IMG/VR virus record: IMGVR_UViG_3300047443_000001
Span: 1-20,295 of that record
Source: a virus
Length of the DNA: 20,295 nucleotides
Strand: one strand, 5' to 3'
The notes beneath the pieces were generated by a model. It saw nothing but the letters and a program-made list of their open reading frames with translations. It had not been told where the DNA came from and did not search any database. The translations under genes and the position numbers were made by a program. Every line of letters begins with the position of its first letter. The first letter of the stretch is position 1. Shown here one piece after another: positions 13,993 through 20,295 of the stretch.

Positions 13993-14172
13993 ATGGCTGC
14001 TAAGCCGAACAAGAAAGCACCGCTCGGACAGGGCGGCAGGTTCGCTGCGGTTGAAGCCGCAGCGAAGAAGTCTGGCGCTCGCAACCCCGCCGCTGTTGCA
14101 GCGGCTGTCGGGCGGAAGAAGTATGGGGCCAAGAAGATGGCGAGCATGGCGGCGAAAGGGAGGAAGAAGTGA
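13993..14172 (+). CDS. Very basic 59-aa protein (Lys/Arg/Ala-rich)
   Basis: The start is ATG 13993 after AGGAGGAG, 8 bp past the esterase stop. The sequence has LGQGGRFAAVEAAAKKSG, then NPAAVAAAVGRKKYGAKKM, and a basic end MAAKGRKK. The pattern (G-G-R-F, A-A-x-x-G-R-K-K-Y-G-x-K-K-M) matches small conserved phage proteins that I recall only as hypothetical. Its charge suggests nucleic-acid binding or a packaged basic protein. The GTGA overlap with the next gene supports real translation. The gene contains two inverted repeats (14041-14066, 10-bp stem; 14090-14104, 6-bp stem). Confidence 0.8.
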   Translation: MAAKPNKKAPLGQGGRFAAVEAAAKKSGARNPAAVAAAVGRKKYGAKKMASMAAKGRKK

Positions 14173-14417
14173 ACGGCGACCGACTGTACGACCCGGCCAA
14201 GGCCGAAGGGGACGTTGAGTTCCACGGCTGCATGAGCGCCCACTGCATGATCTGCGGCCCTAGCGGTAACAGCACACTGACCGACCATAACGAGAAGGGC
14301 ATCCTTGAGACTGCTCTCCACCCGCTCACCGCGCCCAGGCAGGCTGCTCTTGGAAGCAACCACGACAGCCAGCGTCAAGGCATCTACCGTACCAACTCGG
14401 CAGGAGACAACGACTAA
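14169..14417 (+). CDS. Small Cys/His-containing protein (82 aa), unknown
   Basis: GTG 14169 overlaps the upstream TGA (GTGA), with GGGAGGAAG at 14159-14167 as a strong but closely placed ribosome binding site. The product has FHGCMSAHCMICGPSG at about 18-33, a C-x4-C-x2-C arrangement with nearby histidines that could bind a metal. The rest is polar (DHNEKG, NHDSQRQG) and acidic at the end. No family recognised. It belongs to a run of four or five very small, tightly coupled genes between the esterase and the beta-rich structural genes. A virion role is possible but unsupported. Confidence 0.68.
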   Translation: MNGDRLYDPAKAEGDVEFHGCMSAHCMICGPSGNSTLTDHNEKGILETALHPLTAPRQAALGSNHDSQRQGIYRTNSAGDND

Positions 14418-14419
14418 CC

Positions 14420-14659
14420 ATGCCCCCTCGTCAGAAGATCAGCCACGTTCCCGACGTGGCCCCACAGGACGGACTCCTGAAGATTGGTGCGCTTGTCAAT
14501 CTTGTGTCGGGTGGACGTACGCTCACCGACTATGAAGTCCTGGACTTCGATTCCAACTTCGTGAAGTTCCGGGGCAACATCCAAGTTGCCCCGCAGACAG
14601 AGATCGTGCTCATCCCGTGGGCACAGATCGAGGCCCTGGGGCTTCGTGGTGAGCGATGA
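14420..14659 (+). CDS. Small beta-barrel-like protein (79 aa), unknown
   Basis: ATG 14420 lies 2 bp after the previous stop. The nearest AGGAG is at 14402-14406, 13 nt upstream, so translation is probably coupled. The sequence from residue 17 reads like a small five-strand barrel: LLKIGALVNLVSGGRTL, YEVLDFDSNFVKFRG, QVAPQTEIVLIPWAQIEAL. The order (strand, Gly-turn, strand, D-x-x-x-V-x-F, I-V-L-I-P-W-x-x-I) is reminiscent of SH3 or Sm-like folds, but I cannot show homology. The end overlaps the next gene by ATGA and also a nested candidate peptide at 14649. Confidence 0.72.
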   Translation: MPPRQKISHVPDVAPQDGLLKIGALVNLVSGGRTLTDYEVLDFDSNFVKFRGNIQVAPQTEIVLIPWAQIEALGLRGER

Positions 14660-14714
14660 CCCGCGTTGCCCGAAGTGCGGCGGCACGTTCGAGAGCTGCA
14701 CTTGTCGGGGTTAA
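14649..14714 (+). CDS. Nested 21-aa candidate peptide with CPKCGG and C-x-C (low confidence)
   Basis: GTG 14649 (or GTG 14646) opens a frame to TAA 14712-14714 encoding a peptide with DPRCPKCGGTFESCTCRG. The C-x2-C-G-G plus C-x-C pattern is typical of a zinc ribbon or knuckle. Codons here are mostly G/C-ended, while the overlapping frame from ATG 14656 has more A/T-ended codons and an AGA over the same bases. There is only a weak G-rich sequence upstream. It could be a real peptide, the front of a frameshifted fusion with the next gene, or chance. Confidence 0.35.
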   Translation: MSDDPRCPKCGGTFESCTCRG

Positions 14715-14937
14715 CTGTTCGTCTGCTTGCGTCACCAAGGACCATGCGTCCTGGGGTGAGTGCGTCAGGTCCAAGGGGCTTCAGGTCTCTCCTGCCGTGA
14801 ACGACTCCTACGGGAGTCGCCAGAAGGCGTGGGACAAGGAGCTCGACAGCTACGAGTCTGCTACCCGCCAGGGCGTACACCCCGAGGGGACCAAGCAGCA
14901 CCACATCGACAAGGCAATGAAGGAGGCGGGAGCATGA
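14656..14937 (+). CDS. Conserved phage protein of the W-D-x-E-L-x-x-Y / Q-G-V-x-P-x-G-T type (93 aa)
   Basis: ATG 14656 overlaps the previous TGA by ATGA. It is the only start before the conserved part; GTG 14797 would remove it. Residues 21-50 have CSSACVTKDHASWGECVRSK, and 55-93 have SRQKAWDKELDSYESATRQG then HPEGTKQHHIDKAMKE. I recall this Cys/His N-terminus plus W-D-x-E-L and G-x-x-P-x-G-T pattern from many actinophage proteins near capsid genes, all of unknown function. The first 18 residues (Ala/Arg-rich) look out of place and have atypical codons, while the other frame there encodes CPKCGG. So the true N-terminus may differ. The next gene overlaps its stop. Confidence 0.72.
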   Translation: MTRVARSAAARSRAALVGVNCSSACVTKDHASWGECVRSKGLQVSPAVNDSYGSRQKAWDKELDSYESATRQGVHPEGTKQHHIDKAMKEAGA

Positions 14938-15479
14938 GCGTTACCGACGGAAGCCTCACGACCGACGGTGCACAACAGACCATTCGGGTCCTTGGCACGG
15001 TCACGGCCACGCCAACCGGCACGCAAACTGTGGCCGGTACGGTCACGGCCAATCAGGGCACTGCTGCCGCTACGGCGTCAGCTTGGCCTATCAAGGTGAC
15101 TGACGGCACCAGCACCGCCAGCGTCGCGGTTCCTGGCACCGGCGGCTCGGCTCTCCTGATAGCCACCGGAACCAGCGCCGCGCTAACCACCCTGACCGCT
15201 GCAACCACGGGCAACGGAACGTCTTACGACTTCGGTGCGGCCAGGGCTAACATCAGCCTTGCGGTTGTCGTCAACGGCACGGTCACCTCTGGGACCGTGC
15301 GACTCGAAGGTTCGCACAACGGCACCGACTGGATCCTCCTGAACACCTCTGCGACGCTGGCGACCGGGGTCAACCAGGACGTCAGTAAGACTGGCATCGC
15401 CTACCGCTTCGCCCGAGGCGCTGTTGGCACCGCCGTCGGTGGTGGCGGTTCGGTCACCGTGACCGTAGCGGCTGCCTGA
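14934..15479 (+). CDS. Beta-rich structural protein (181 aa), putative tail or surface protein
   Basis: ATG 14934 follows AGGAGG (14921-14926) by 7 nt and overlaps the previous TGA; an upstream in-frame ATG at 14760 would run through the previous gene and is rejected. The N-terminal half is Thr/Val/Ala/Gly-rich with a short repeat (GTVTATPTGTQ, AGTVTANQGT) and WPIKVTDGTSTASV, as in fibre shafts. The C-terminal half resembles a beta-sandwich: ANISLAVVVNGTVTSGTVRL, EGSHNGTDWILLNTS, then RFARGAVG. The S-x-N/D-G-x-x-W turn is common in discoidin-like or fibre-attachment domains. No enzymatic motif. It probably forms part of the tail or a head or tail appendage. The next gene repeats the same turn motif. 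Confidence 0.78.
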   Translation: MSVTDGSLTTDGAQQTIRVLGTVTATPTGTQTVAGTVTANQGTAAATASAWPIKVTDGTSTASVAVPGTGGSALLIATGTSAALTTLTAATTGNGTSYDFGAARANISLAVVVNGTVTSGTVRLEGSHNGTDWILLNTSATLATGVNQDVSKTGIAYRFARGAVGTAVGGGGSVTVTVAAA

Positions 15480-15787
15480 TGGCGAGCGTCACGCCGGGGA
15501 CCCTGGCTGACGTGCTGCCTCCCAGCAGCGCTCCGGCAACCAGCGCCGAAGTTCGGCCGATCGCCGCTATGTCGGAGATCAATCTGTTCGTGTCATACAC
15601 AGGGTCGACTGCTTACAGTCTGGACATCGAGACGTCTCCGGATGGACTTGCCTGGTATGTGGTACAGACGGTCTCCTCGACCAAGGCTACGGCCGTCTCG
15701 CCAGTCATCTTCGCTTCTGCCCGCTTCAGGGTCAACCTGACCTCGGCTGGCAACGGATCCGTAGGAGTGAAAGCGCTCTACAACTAA
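15479..15787 (+). CDS. Small beta-rich structural protein (102 aa)
   Basis: The ATG overlaps the previous TGA as TGATG, with no good Shine-Dalgarno sequence, so translation is probably by reinitiation. After a Pro/Ala/Ser-rich N-terminus (TLADVLPPSSAPATSAE), residues 30-102 form a likely beta-sandwich: MSEINLFVSYTGST, YSLDIETSPDGLAWYVVQT, ARFRVNLTSAGNGSVGVKAL. The turn SPDGLAWYVV parallels SHNGTDWILL in the previous protein, suggesting related folds and a joint assembly. No family name can be given. Confidence 0.78.
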   Translation: MASVTPGTLADVLPPSSAPATSAEVRPIAAMSEINLFVSYTGSTAYSLDIETSPDGLAWYVVQTVSSTKATAVSPVIFASARFRVNLTSAGNGSVGVKALYN

Positions 15788-15796
15788 GGGGGATTC

Positions 15797-16363
15797 ATGG
15801 CACAAGAGTCAGTGGACGTCAGCACCATCGCAAGTGGCGCTGGCCCTATCACCCAATACGCTGTGCAGAACCCTGCAGTTACCGGCGTCTACGTGTACAG
15901 CCTCGCCACCCAGATCGGCGTGGTCGCTGCTAACACCTTCTTGACTATGTTCAATCCGGTCGGCTCCGGCAAGAGCGTCATCTTCGGAGCTGCTTACGTG
16001 TCGACGCTCGCCTCTGGTGCAACGTCGGCCATCGCTCCGATGCGTGGCTATCGGATAAGCGCCGCCCCCACAGGCGGCACCGTACAGGCCAATAGTGACA
16101 TCGCCAAGTTCAACACGTCCTACCCGAACTCGGTCGTGGAGATCAGGTCGGCCAACCCGACAGTCACTCTTCAGGCGGCGCTATGGAACACGCCTCCGAC
16201 GGCCACGTCTGGCGCTGGTGGTGGACAGTTCGTTCACCTGATCACCGTACCCCCCGGCTCCGGAGCGTTCCTGCTCAAGCCTGGCGAGGGTATCGCGATC
16301 AACACCTCAGTCGGCAGCCTCAATCAGGTATGGAACTTCTCCCTTGTGTGGGAAGAACTCTAA
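15797..16363 (+). CDS. Beta-rich virion protein (188 aa), unknown role
   Basis: The start is ATG 15797 after a GGGGGA site. The product has an N-terminal polar segment (ESVDVSTIASGAGPITQYAV), hydrophobic beta segments (GVYVYSLATQIGVVAANTFL, KSVIFGAAYVSTLASG) and a C-terminus PGSGAFLLKPGEGIAI followed by NQVWNFSLVWEEL. The KPGEGIAI and NFSLVWEE pattern is something I associate with phage structural proteins of jelly-roll type, without a defined role. Its neighbours (two beta-sandwich proteins before, adaptor after) suggest a head or neck decoration or tail appendage. It is free of Cys and has no catalytic signature. Confidence 0.75.
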   Translation: MAQESVDVSTIASGAGPITQYAVQNPAVTGVYVYSLATQIGVVAANTFLTMFNPVGSGKSVIFGAAYVSTLASGATSAIAPMRGYRISAAPTGGTVQANSDIAKFNTSYPNSVVEIRSANPTVTLQAALWNTPPTATSGAGGGQFVHLITVPPGSGAFLLKPGEGIAINTSVGSLNQVWNFSLVWEEL

Positions 16364-16375
16364 CCAAGGAGAATC

Positions 16376-17314
16376 ATGGCAATCACGTTCAACGACGTCG
16401 TGGCACGGGTGAAGCAGCAGCTCCTCGGCTACACCCGGGACCAGGCTTCCATTTCGTACCTAGTGGCGCCGATGGACGCTGATGACGTGACGTTCCAGAT
16501 CGACCCCGAGACTGTCACCAACATCTCCAGGGGCCTCATCGAGATCGACGACGAACTGATCCTGGTGAAGAAGTTCGACCGAGCCACAGGGATCGTCACT
16601 GTGTTCGGCGGCACGTCCGGCACTGGACGTGGTGCTGAAGGCACCACTGCTGCGGCTCACACGCTCGACACTTTGATCACCGATGACCCGATGTACCCGA
16701 GGGCTCGCATCAAGGAGGCCATCAACGACACCATCCAGGCCGTCTATCCCGACCTGTGGGTGTTCGGCGAGTACGAGTTCCCGAAGATCGCAGCGCGCTA
16801 CGAGTACCCCCTACCCGTCGACGTGGAAGACGTCTACAAGGTGACGGTCAACACGATCGGCCCTTCGGCCGTCTGGTTCCCGCTCTCTTCGTGGCGCTTC
16901 AACCCGGTGGCTTCGACGACCGCAGGTCAGGTCAAGCCGACCCCGACACCCACCGGCAAGACCCTCCAGATCATGCGCGACTTCATCGTCCCCGGTCGCA
17001 ACATCCGGGTTACGTACACCAAGAAGCCTAACACTCTGGACAACAACGCCGACCCCTTCGAGGCCACTACCGGCCTGCCTGAGCGTGTGGTGGACCTGAT
17101 TACCTACGGCGCCTGCTGGCGCCTGCTGCCTGCCTATGAAGCCGCTCGCCTTCAGCAGTCACAGATCGAGGCGACCGAGCGCGCTCCGCTGGTGCCCGTC
17201 ACTGCCGCTACGCAGGCTTCGCAGTACTACCTCCAGCTATACATGAAGCGTCTCGCAGAAGAGCGCGACCGCCTGTTCCGACTGTTCGAGAACTACCAGT
17301 CCTTCAACGGATAG
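16376..17314 (+). CDS. Putative head-tail adaptor/connector protein with inserted beta module (312 aa)
   Basis: The start is ATG 16376 after AAGGAG. Residues 1-20 (ITFNDVVARVKQQLLGY) and 106-130 (MYPRARIKEAINDTIQAVYP) are helices of the kind found in podovirus adaptor proteins. A long C-terminal helical region carries LPERVVDLITYGACWRLLPA and YYLQLYMKRLAEERDRLFRL. Between them a beta region (EYEFPKIAARYEYPLP, NIRVTYTKKP) is also typical of adaptors. Residues 28-101 form an extra beta module (IEIDDELILVKKFD, VTVFGGTSGT, AAAHTLDTLI) that resembles the N-terminus of the next gene. Adaptors dock under the portal ring and start the tail. The family is inferred from helix pattern and position, not a signature residue. 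A general neck or tail-completion protein is the alternative. Confidence 0.72.
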   Translation: MAITFNDVVARVKQQLLGYTRDQASISYLVAPMDADDVTFQIDPETVTNISRGLIEIDDELILVKKFDRATGIVTVFGGTSGTGRGAEGTTAAAHTLDTLITDDPMYPRARIKEAINDTIQAVYPDLWVFGEYEFPKIAARYEYPLPVDVEDVYKVTVNTIGPSAVWFPLSSWRFNPVASTTAGQVKPTPTPTGKTLQIMRDFIVPGRNIRVTYTKKPNTLDNNADPFEATTGLPERVVDLITYGACWRLLPAYEAARLQQSQIEATERAPLVPVTAATQASQYYLQLYMKRLAEERDRLFRLFENYQSFNG

Positions 17315-17322
17315 GAGGAGCA

Positions 17323-18831
17323 ATGGCTACGCCTGCTCGCTACTACACGTCAACCGCCGTACAGACTTCGCTCACCGGCACGATCACTCCGTCAGACACC
17401 AGCATCTCCGTGGCCGCCACTACCGGCTTCCCCGGCACCACGCCGTTCACCCTCTCTCTCGACTACGGCCAGTCGAACGAGGAGCTGGTGGACGTCACGG
17501 TGATCGCAGGCTTGAACCTGACGGTCACCAGGGCCGTGGATGGCACGCCCGCCTCAGCTCACAACGCTGGCGCTGTGGTCCGTCACGTCTCTTCGGCACG
17601 GGACTTCACCGAGTCCCGTGCTCACGAGATCGCCACGACCAACACGCACGGCATCACCGGGGTCGGCAACGACTTCGTTGGCACCACGTCGACGCAGTCC
17701 CTGAGCAACAAGACCTTGGTCAGGGCCACCGGCACGCTGGCCAACATCGACATCTTCAACACCGGATCGTGGACGACTGCGATCATCGGCGACTCCACGA
17801 ACCCTTCCTTCCCCCGCCTGTCGATCCTCGACAACGAAGTTGCCCTGAACATCATGACATCGATCAGGTCGAACGGCGCTCTGTTCATGTTCAAGGCCGT
17901 CGGTGAATCCGACAGTTCCTATCGGTTCCGGATGACCGACTCGAACACCTCGACCGACAGGTTCGCCCTACTGGCCGGTGGCACGACGACGATCACGCCG
18001 ACTGCGACCACTACGTTCGTGGCCAACGACATCGTGGCTCCCGACACCAGCACCACCAAGAGGGCTATACGTATCGCCGCTGCGGGTGGCGCCACGGAGC
18101 GGTTCACCGTCTGGAATGACGGGCACGTGGACGTGACTGGCACCTCTACCTCCACCCCGCTCTTCGATATCACAGGGCCTGCGGCCCATGCCTCCAGCTT
18201 CCTTCGGGTGCTGAACTCGGGCGCTACTGCGCTGGTCGACGTGGACTCCACCGGGCGCGTGAACGCCCGGTACAACCTGGACGCAGAGGCCGTCAACGGA
18301 GGCGCTAACGTTCCGCTCCGAGTCTTCGCCAACAACCCCGGCCCACAGACAGCGGCCCTCACTCAGTGGGTGGACAGCTCGAACGCCGTCGTGGCCCAGA
18401 TCGACCCGAACGGTGACCCCTCCTTCGGCACCACCGTTTGGACTGCCTTCACTCCGGTGTGGACGAACACGCCAGCGACCAGCACTAATGTGGGCTGGTA
18501 CAAGAAGCTGGGCAAGATTGTGTTCTTCGAGATCTACAGCGTCTTCTCTGCACTGGGGACCACATCCAATACCGTCCAAGGCAACCTGCCTTCCGTCCCA
18601 TTCCGGGACGGCAATGGCGCCAATACGACCAGACAGCTCGCCGCCAGCGGCTGGGTAGCTGGGGCGTACGCCACTAACAGTGGCGTCAGCGGGGTGGCTA
18701 TGGCTCAAGTCCTTGCCACGGGAAGTGGTACCGCCTTCACGGTCAGCGACTTCCAGAATGTTCCCGTGCATGACAATCACTGGCAGTCAGGCACCATCGT
18801 CACCTTCCAGGGCTGGTATCGGGAAGCGTAA
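17323..18831 (+). CDS. Tail fibre protein (502 aa), putative receptor-binding protein
   Basis: ATG 17323 follows AGGAGGAG by 3 nt, 8 bp past the previous stop. Residues 16-88 are an anchoring-type beta module: LTGTITPSDTSISVAATTGF, EELVDVTVIAG, LTVTRAVDGT, SAHNAGAVV. A helix ARDFTESRAHEIATT (91-105) and THGITGVGNDFVGTTSTQSL follow, familiar from fibre necks. A long Thr/Ser/Asp-rich shaft (150-360) with repeated short strands leads to a C-terminal globular part: TVWTAFTPVWTNTP, GWYKKLGKIVFFEIYSVF, WQSGTIVTFQGWYREA, the type of tip domain common in phage fibres. No lyase or esterase motif is visible, so it probably binds rather than cuts. It could recognise the host receptor. Confidence 0.85.
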   Translation: MATPARYYTSTAVQTSLTGTITPSDTSISVAATTGFPGTTPFTLSLDYGQSNEELVDVTVIAGLNLTVTRAVDGTPASAHNAGAVVRHVSSARDFTESRAHEIATTNTHGITGVGNDFVGTTSTQSLSNKTLVRATGTLANIDIFNTGSWTTAIIGDSTNPSFPRLSILDNEVALNIMTSIRSNGALFMFKAVGESDSSYRFRMTDSNTSTDRFALLAGGTTTITPTATTTFVANDIVAPDTSTTKRAIRIAAAGGATERFTVWNDGHVDVTGTSTSTPLFDITGPAAHASSFLRVLNSGATALVDVDSTGRVNARYNLDAEAVNGGANVPLRVFANNPGPQTAALTQWVDSSNAVVAQIDPNGDPSFGTTVWTAFTPVWTNTPATSTNVGWYKKLGKIVFFEIYSVFSALGTTSNTVQGNLPSVPFRDGNGANTTRQLAASGWVAGAYATNSGVSGVAMAQVLATGSGTAFTVSDFQNVPVHDNHWQSGTIVTFQGWYREA

Positions 18832-18852
18832 CAACTCTACTCAGGAGGAATC

Positions 18853-19068
18853 ATGGCAATATCCATCAGCGACATTCAGGATCGGTACATCACGACCGGA
18901 ATCTACGGAAGTGACGGAAGCGTGGTTGTACAGTTCGTCTTCCAGGACGTCTATGGAGGGGTGAGTGGAGCGGACATCGCCAGGGCGATCGAAGCGGTGA
19001 TCCAGAGCAAGCATTCTGGAGCTACGGTCTCCAGCCAGCACGCCCATTCAACCGGTGACACCATCTAA
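18853..19068 (+). CDS. Small protein between fibre and large tail gene (71 aa), unknown
   Basis: The start is ATG 18853 after AGGAGG (18843-18848). The sequence begins ISISDIQDRYITTGIYG, has a beta pair SVVVQFVFQDVYGG, a helix DIARAIEAVIQSKHSG and a His/Ser-rich end (SSQHAHSTGDTI). No family recognised. Its place between fibre and tail gene, each with its own strong ribosome binding site, suggests a tail accessory or fibre-attachment or chaperone protein, without direct support. Confidence 0.72.
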   Translation: MAISISDIQDRYITTGIYGSDGSVVVQFVFQDVYGGVSGADIARAIEAVIQSKHSGATVSSQHAHSTGDTI

Positions 19069-19079
19069 CTGGAGGATCC

Positions 19080-20295
19080 ATGAATGACATCGTCCATCAG
19101 ATTCCGTGGCAACTGTCTAACTTTGGTGGATCCGGTGTCGGCGGAAGCTACAACCTTCAGGACTACCAGTTCGACTACGCCCTCGGAGGGATCCCGTTCC
19201 TGTCGGCCACGCGTGATGCGTGGCCTTACACCGAAGGCATGGCGGAGATCAGGAAGCAGCAGTTCGACTCCTTCGCCGAACCGGGCGAGCAGTCCATCTC
19301 CGGTAACTTCTGGTGGCTGCGGTCTCAGTCCAACTTCTCCGGTGGTGCTGGCATCATCTACCAGGACCCCGACACCGACAACCAGTTCGATGTCAGGTTC
19401 GCCGACTCGCTCGGCGTGGACCCCTGGACTTCTGGTGAGCTGAAGCTCTTGAGGCAGCCTGACAACAGGTTCACGGTCACCTCTTCGTTCACCCGCACGG
19501 TCGGCTATGTCGACCCTTCGGGGGTCGACTCTGCTTGGTACACGGACGGTGGCATCTTCTGGAAGATCACCTCGGCTGGACGCACCGGCATCACCAACCC
19601 CTCGGCTGGAACTCAGTTCGACCTTGCGGGAACCGGTACCCGGTACTTCATCCTGGCCTCTGACGGCATCTGGAGCGGGATAGATACGGCTGCCGCTACG
19701 CAGATGTACACACCTCCCGGTGGAACCCTGACGTCTGGCGCTATCGCCTTCGTCAAGGGGCGTATCGCAGCCGCGTTCAACAACACGATCTACTTCGCGC
19801 CGATCAATACCGGCGGGCCCATAGCCATCCCCACAACGTCATCGTTCACGCACACCGATCCGAACTGGGTGTGGACCTCGATCACCGAGGGGCCGACCGC
19901 GATCTACGCGGCAGGCCGGAACTCCACTTCCTCCGCTATCCACAAGTTCACGATCGACTTCAGTGGAACCACGGAGATCGTGCTTCCCACGATCACGGCG
20001 GTCACCCCTACGGGTGAACGCATCAACTCTATCTTCGGGTACATCGGGTCCTTCATGGGTATCGCCACCACGAAGGGCTTCAGGGTCGGAGAGTTCGACT
20101 CGAACGGAGACGTGGTCTATGGACCACTGCTCTTCACTCCGACCGGTGGATGTCAAGGCATCACCGGCTTCGACAGGTTCATGTGGACAGGCTCCACGGC
20201 GGCACACGATGGCTCCTCCGGGCTTTACAGGGTCGACCTGGGTAATACCATCCAGGAGCAGACAACGAAGGCTGTACGGTACGCCTACGCCCGCG
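19080..20295 (+). CDS. Large tail protein, 3' end beyond window (at least 405 aa)
   Basis: ATG 19080 follows GGAGG (19071-19075) by 4 nt, 11 bp past the previous stop. The frame stays open to the window edge. The N-terminus (MNDIVHQIPWQLSNFGG) leads to IPFLSATRDAWPY, then FWWLRSQSNFSGGAG and FADSLGVDPWTSGELKLL. The W-L-R-S-Q-x-x-F-x-G-G-A-G and G-V-D-x-W-x-x-G patterns are ones I recall from actinophage tail proteins. After about residue 110 the chain looks like repeated beta blades (AWYTDGGIFWKITSAG, RYFILASDGIWSGI, KGRIAAAFNNTIYFAPI, GPTAIYAAGRNSTSSA, GYIGSFMGIATTKGFRVGEF), consistent with a beta-propeller-like region. Position after adaptor and fibre suits a tail nozzle or hub-type protein. 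Codons match its neighbours. Confidence 0.82.
   Translation, partial: MNDIVHQIPWQLSNFGGSGVGGSYNLQDYQFDYALGGIPFLSATRDAWPYTEGMAEIRKQQFDSFAEPGEQSISGNFWWLRSQSNFSGGAGIIYQDPDTDNQFDVRFADSLGVDPWTSGELKLLRQPDNRFTVTSSFTRTVGYVDPSGVDSAWYTDGGIFWKITSAGRTGITNPSAGTQFDLAGTGTRYFILASDGIWSGIDTAAATQMYTPPGGTLTSGAIAFVKGRIAAAFNNTIYFAPINTGGPIAIPTTSSFTHTDPNWVWTSITEGPTAIYAAGRNSTSSAIHKFTIDFSGTTEIVLPTITAVTPTGERINSIFGYIGSFMGIATTKGFRVGEFDSNGDVVYGPLLFTPTGGCQGITGFDRFMWTGSTAAHDGSSGLYRVDLGNTIQEQTTKAVRYAYAR

Noticed and set aside
14760-14933. Upstream ATG for the 181-aa beta-rich protein
   Set aside because: The extension overlaps the 93-aa gene and has shadow-like composition; ATG 14934 has AGGAGG and a coupled overlap.
18250-18271. 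8-bp inverted repeat ACCGGGCG / CGCCCGGT inside the tail fibre gene
   Set aside because: Short GC-rich palindromes are expected by chance in this composition, and it has no terminator-like tail or position near a gene boundary.
19084-19443. 119-aa frame starting 4 bp after the large tail gene start
   Set aside because: Ser/Arg/Pro-rich shadow in another frame; the frame from ATG 19080 has a good ribosome site, phage-like motifs and stays open to the edge.
1-20295. CRISPR arrays, insertion sequences, transposases, defence or toxin genes
   Set aside because: No regularly spaced repeats, terminal inverted repeats with transposase, or such protein domains were seen.

Overview
The window is a stretch of a tailed bacteriophage genome: a tightly packed late (virion) gene block, all on the + strand, with most gaps under 20 bp and many stop/start overlaps. 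Base composition is GC-rich (roughly 60% by eye), codons mostly end in C or G, and the protein families (N4-gp56-type capsid, large LLRPGY-containing virion protein, W-D-x-E-L-x-x-Y protein, actinophage-style fibre N-termini) point to a phage of a high-GC Actinomycetota host. Streptomyces or a relative is my best guess. I cannot name the phage. No tape-measure gene, tail-tube gene or tail-assembly chaperone frameshift pair is visible, and large internal-type proteins precede the capsid gene. That layout suits a short-tailed (podovirus-like) phage better than a siphovirus, but morphology is an inference.

Layout. (1) 1-279: C-terminus of a gene that starts outside the window, possibly the portal. 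(2) 292-10307: five genes that look like an internal or ejection protein set: a 1741-aa giant, a 328-aa protein, an NlpC/P60 peptidase fusion, a lytic-transglycosylase-like fusion and a coiled-coil protein. The two peptidoglycan hydrolases carry different catalytic heads on the same roughly 280-aa C-terminal module. (3) 10308-10486: the only sizeable non-coding gap, with three inverted repeats and a tRNA-3'-half look-alike. (4) 10487-12018: putative scaffold, major capsid protein and a textbook intrinsic terminator (9-bp stem, UUCG loop, U4). (5) 12036-13984: a small beta-rich protein, an unknown 126-aa protein whose start lies in an inverted repeat, and an SGNH/GDSL esterase with a fibre-type N-terminus. 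(6) 13993-14937: very small basic and Cys-containing accessory genes, including one of 59 aa and a nested candidate of 21 aa with a CPKCGG motif. (7) 14934-16363: three beta-rich structural proteins. (8) 16376-20295: probable head-tail adaptor, tail fibre, a 71-aa protein and a large tail protein that runs off the right edge.

How they would work together. Scaffold and capsid protein build the procapsid. The adaptor and the right-edge tail protein would complete the neck and tail. Fibre, SGNH esterase and beta-rich proteins would act on or bind the cell surface. The internal block, with one peptide-cleaving and one glycan-cleaving enzyme, would open the thick Gram-positive wall and assist DNA entry. 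Terminase, lysis cassette, replication genes, integrase and CRISPR arrays are not in the window. No convincing gene was found on the - strand.
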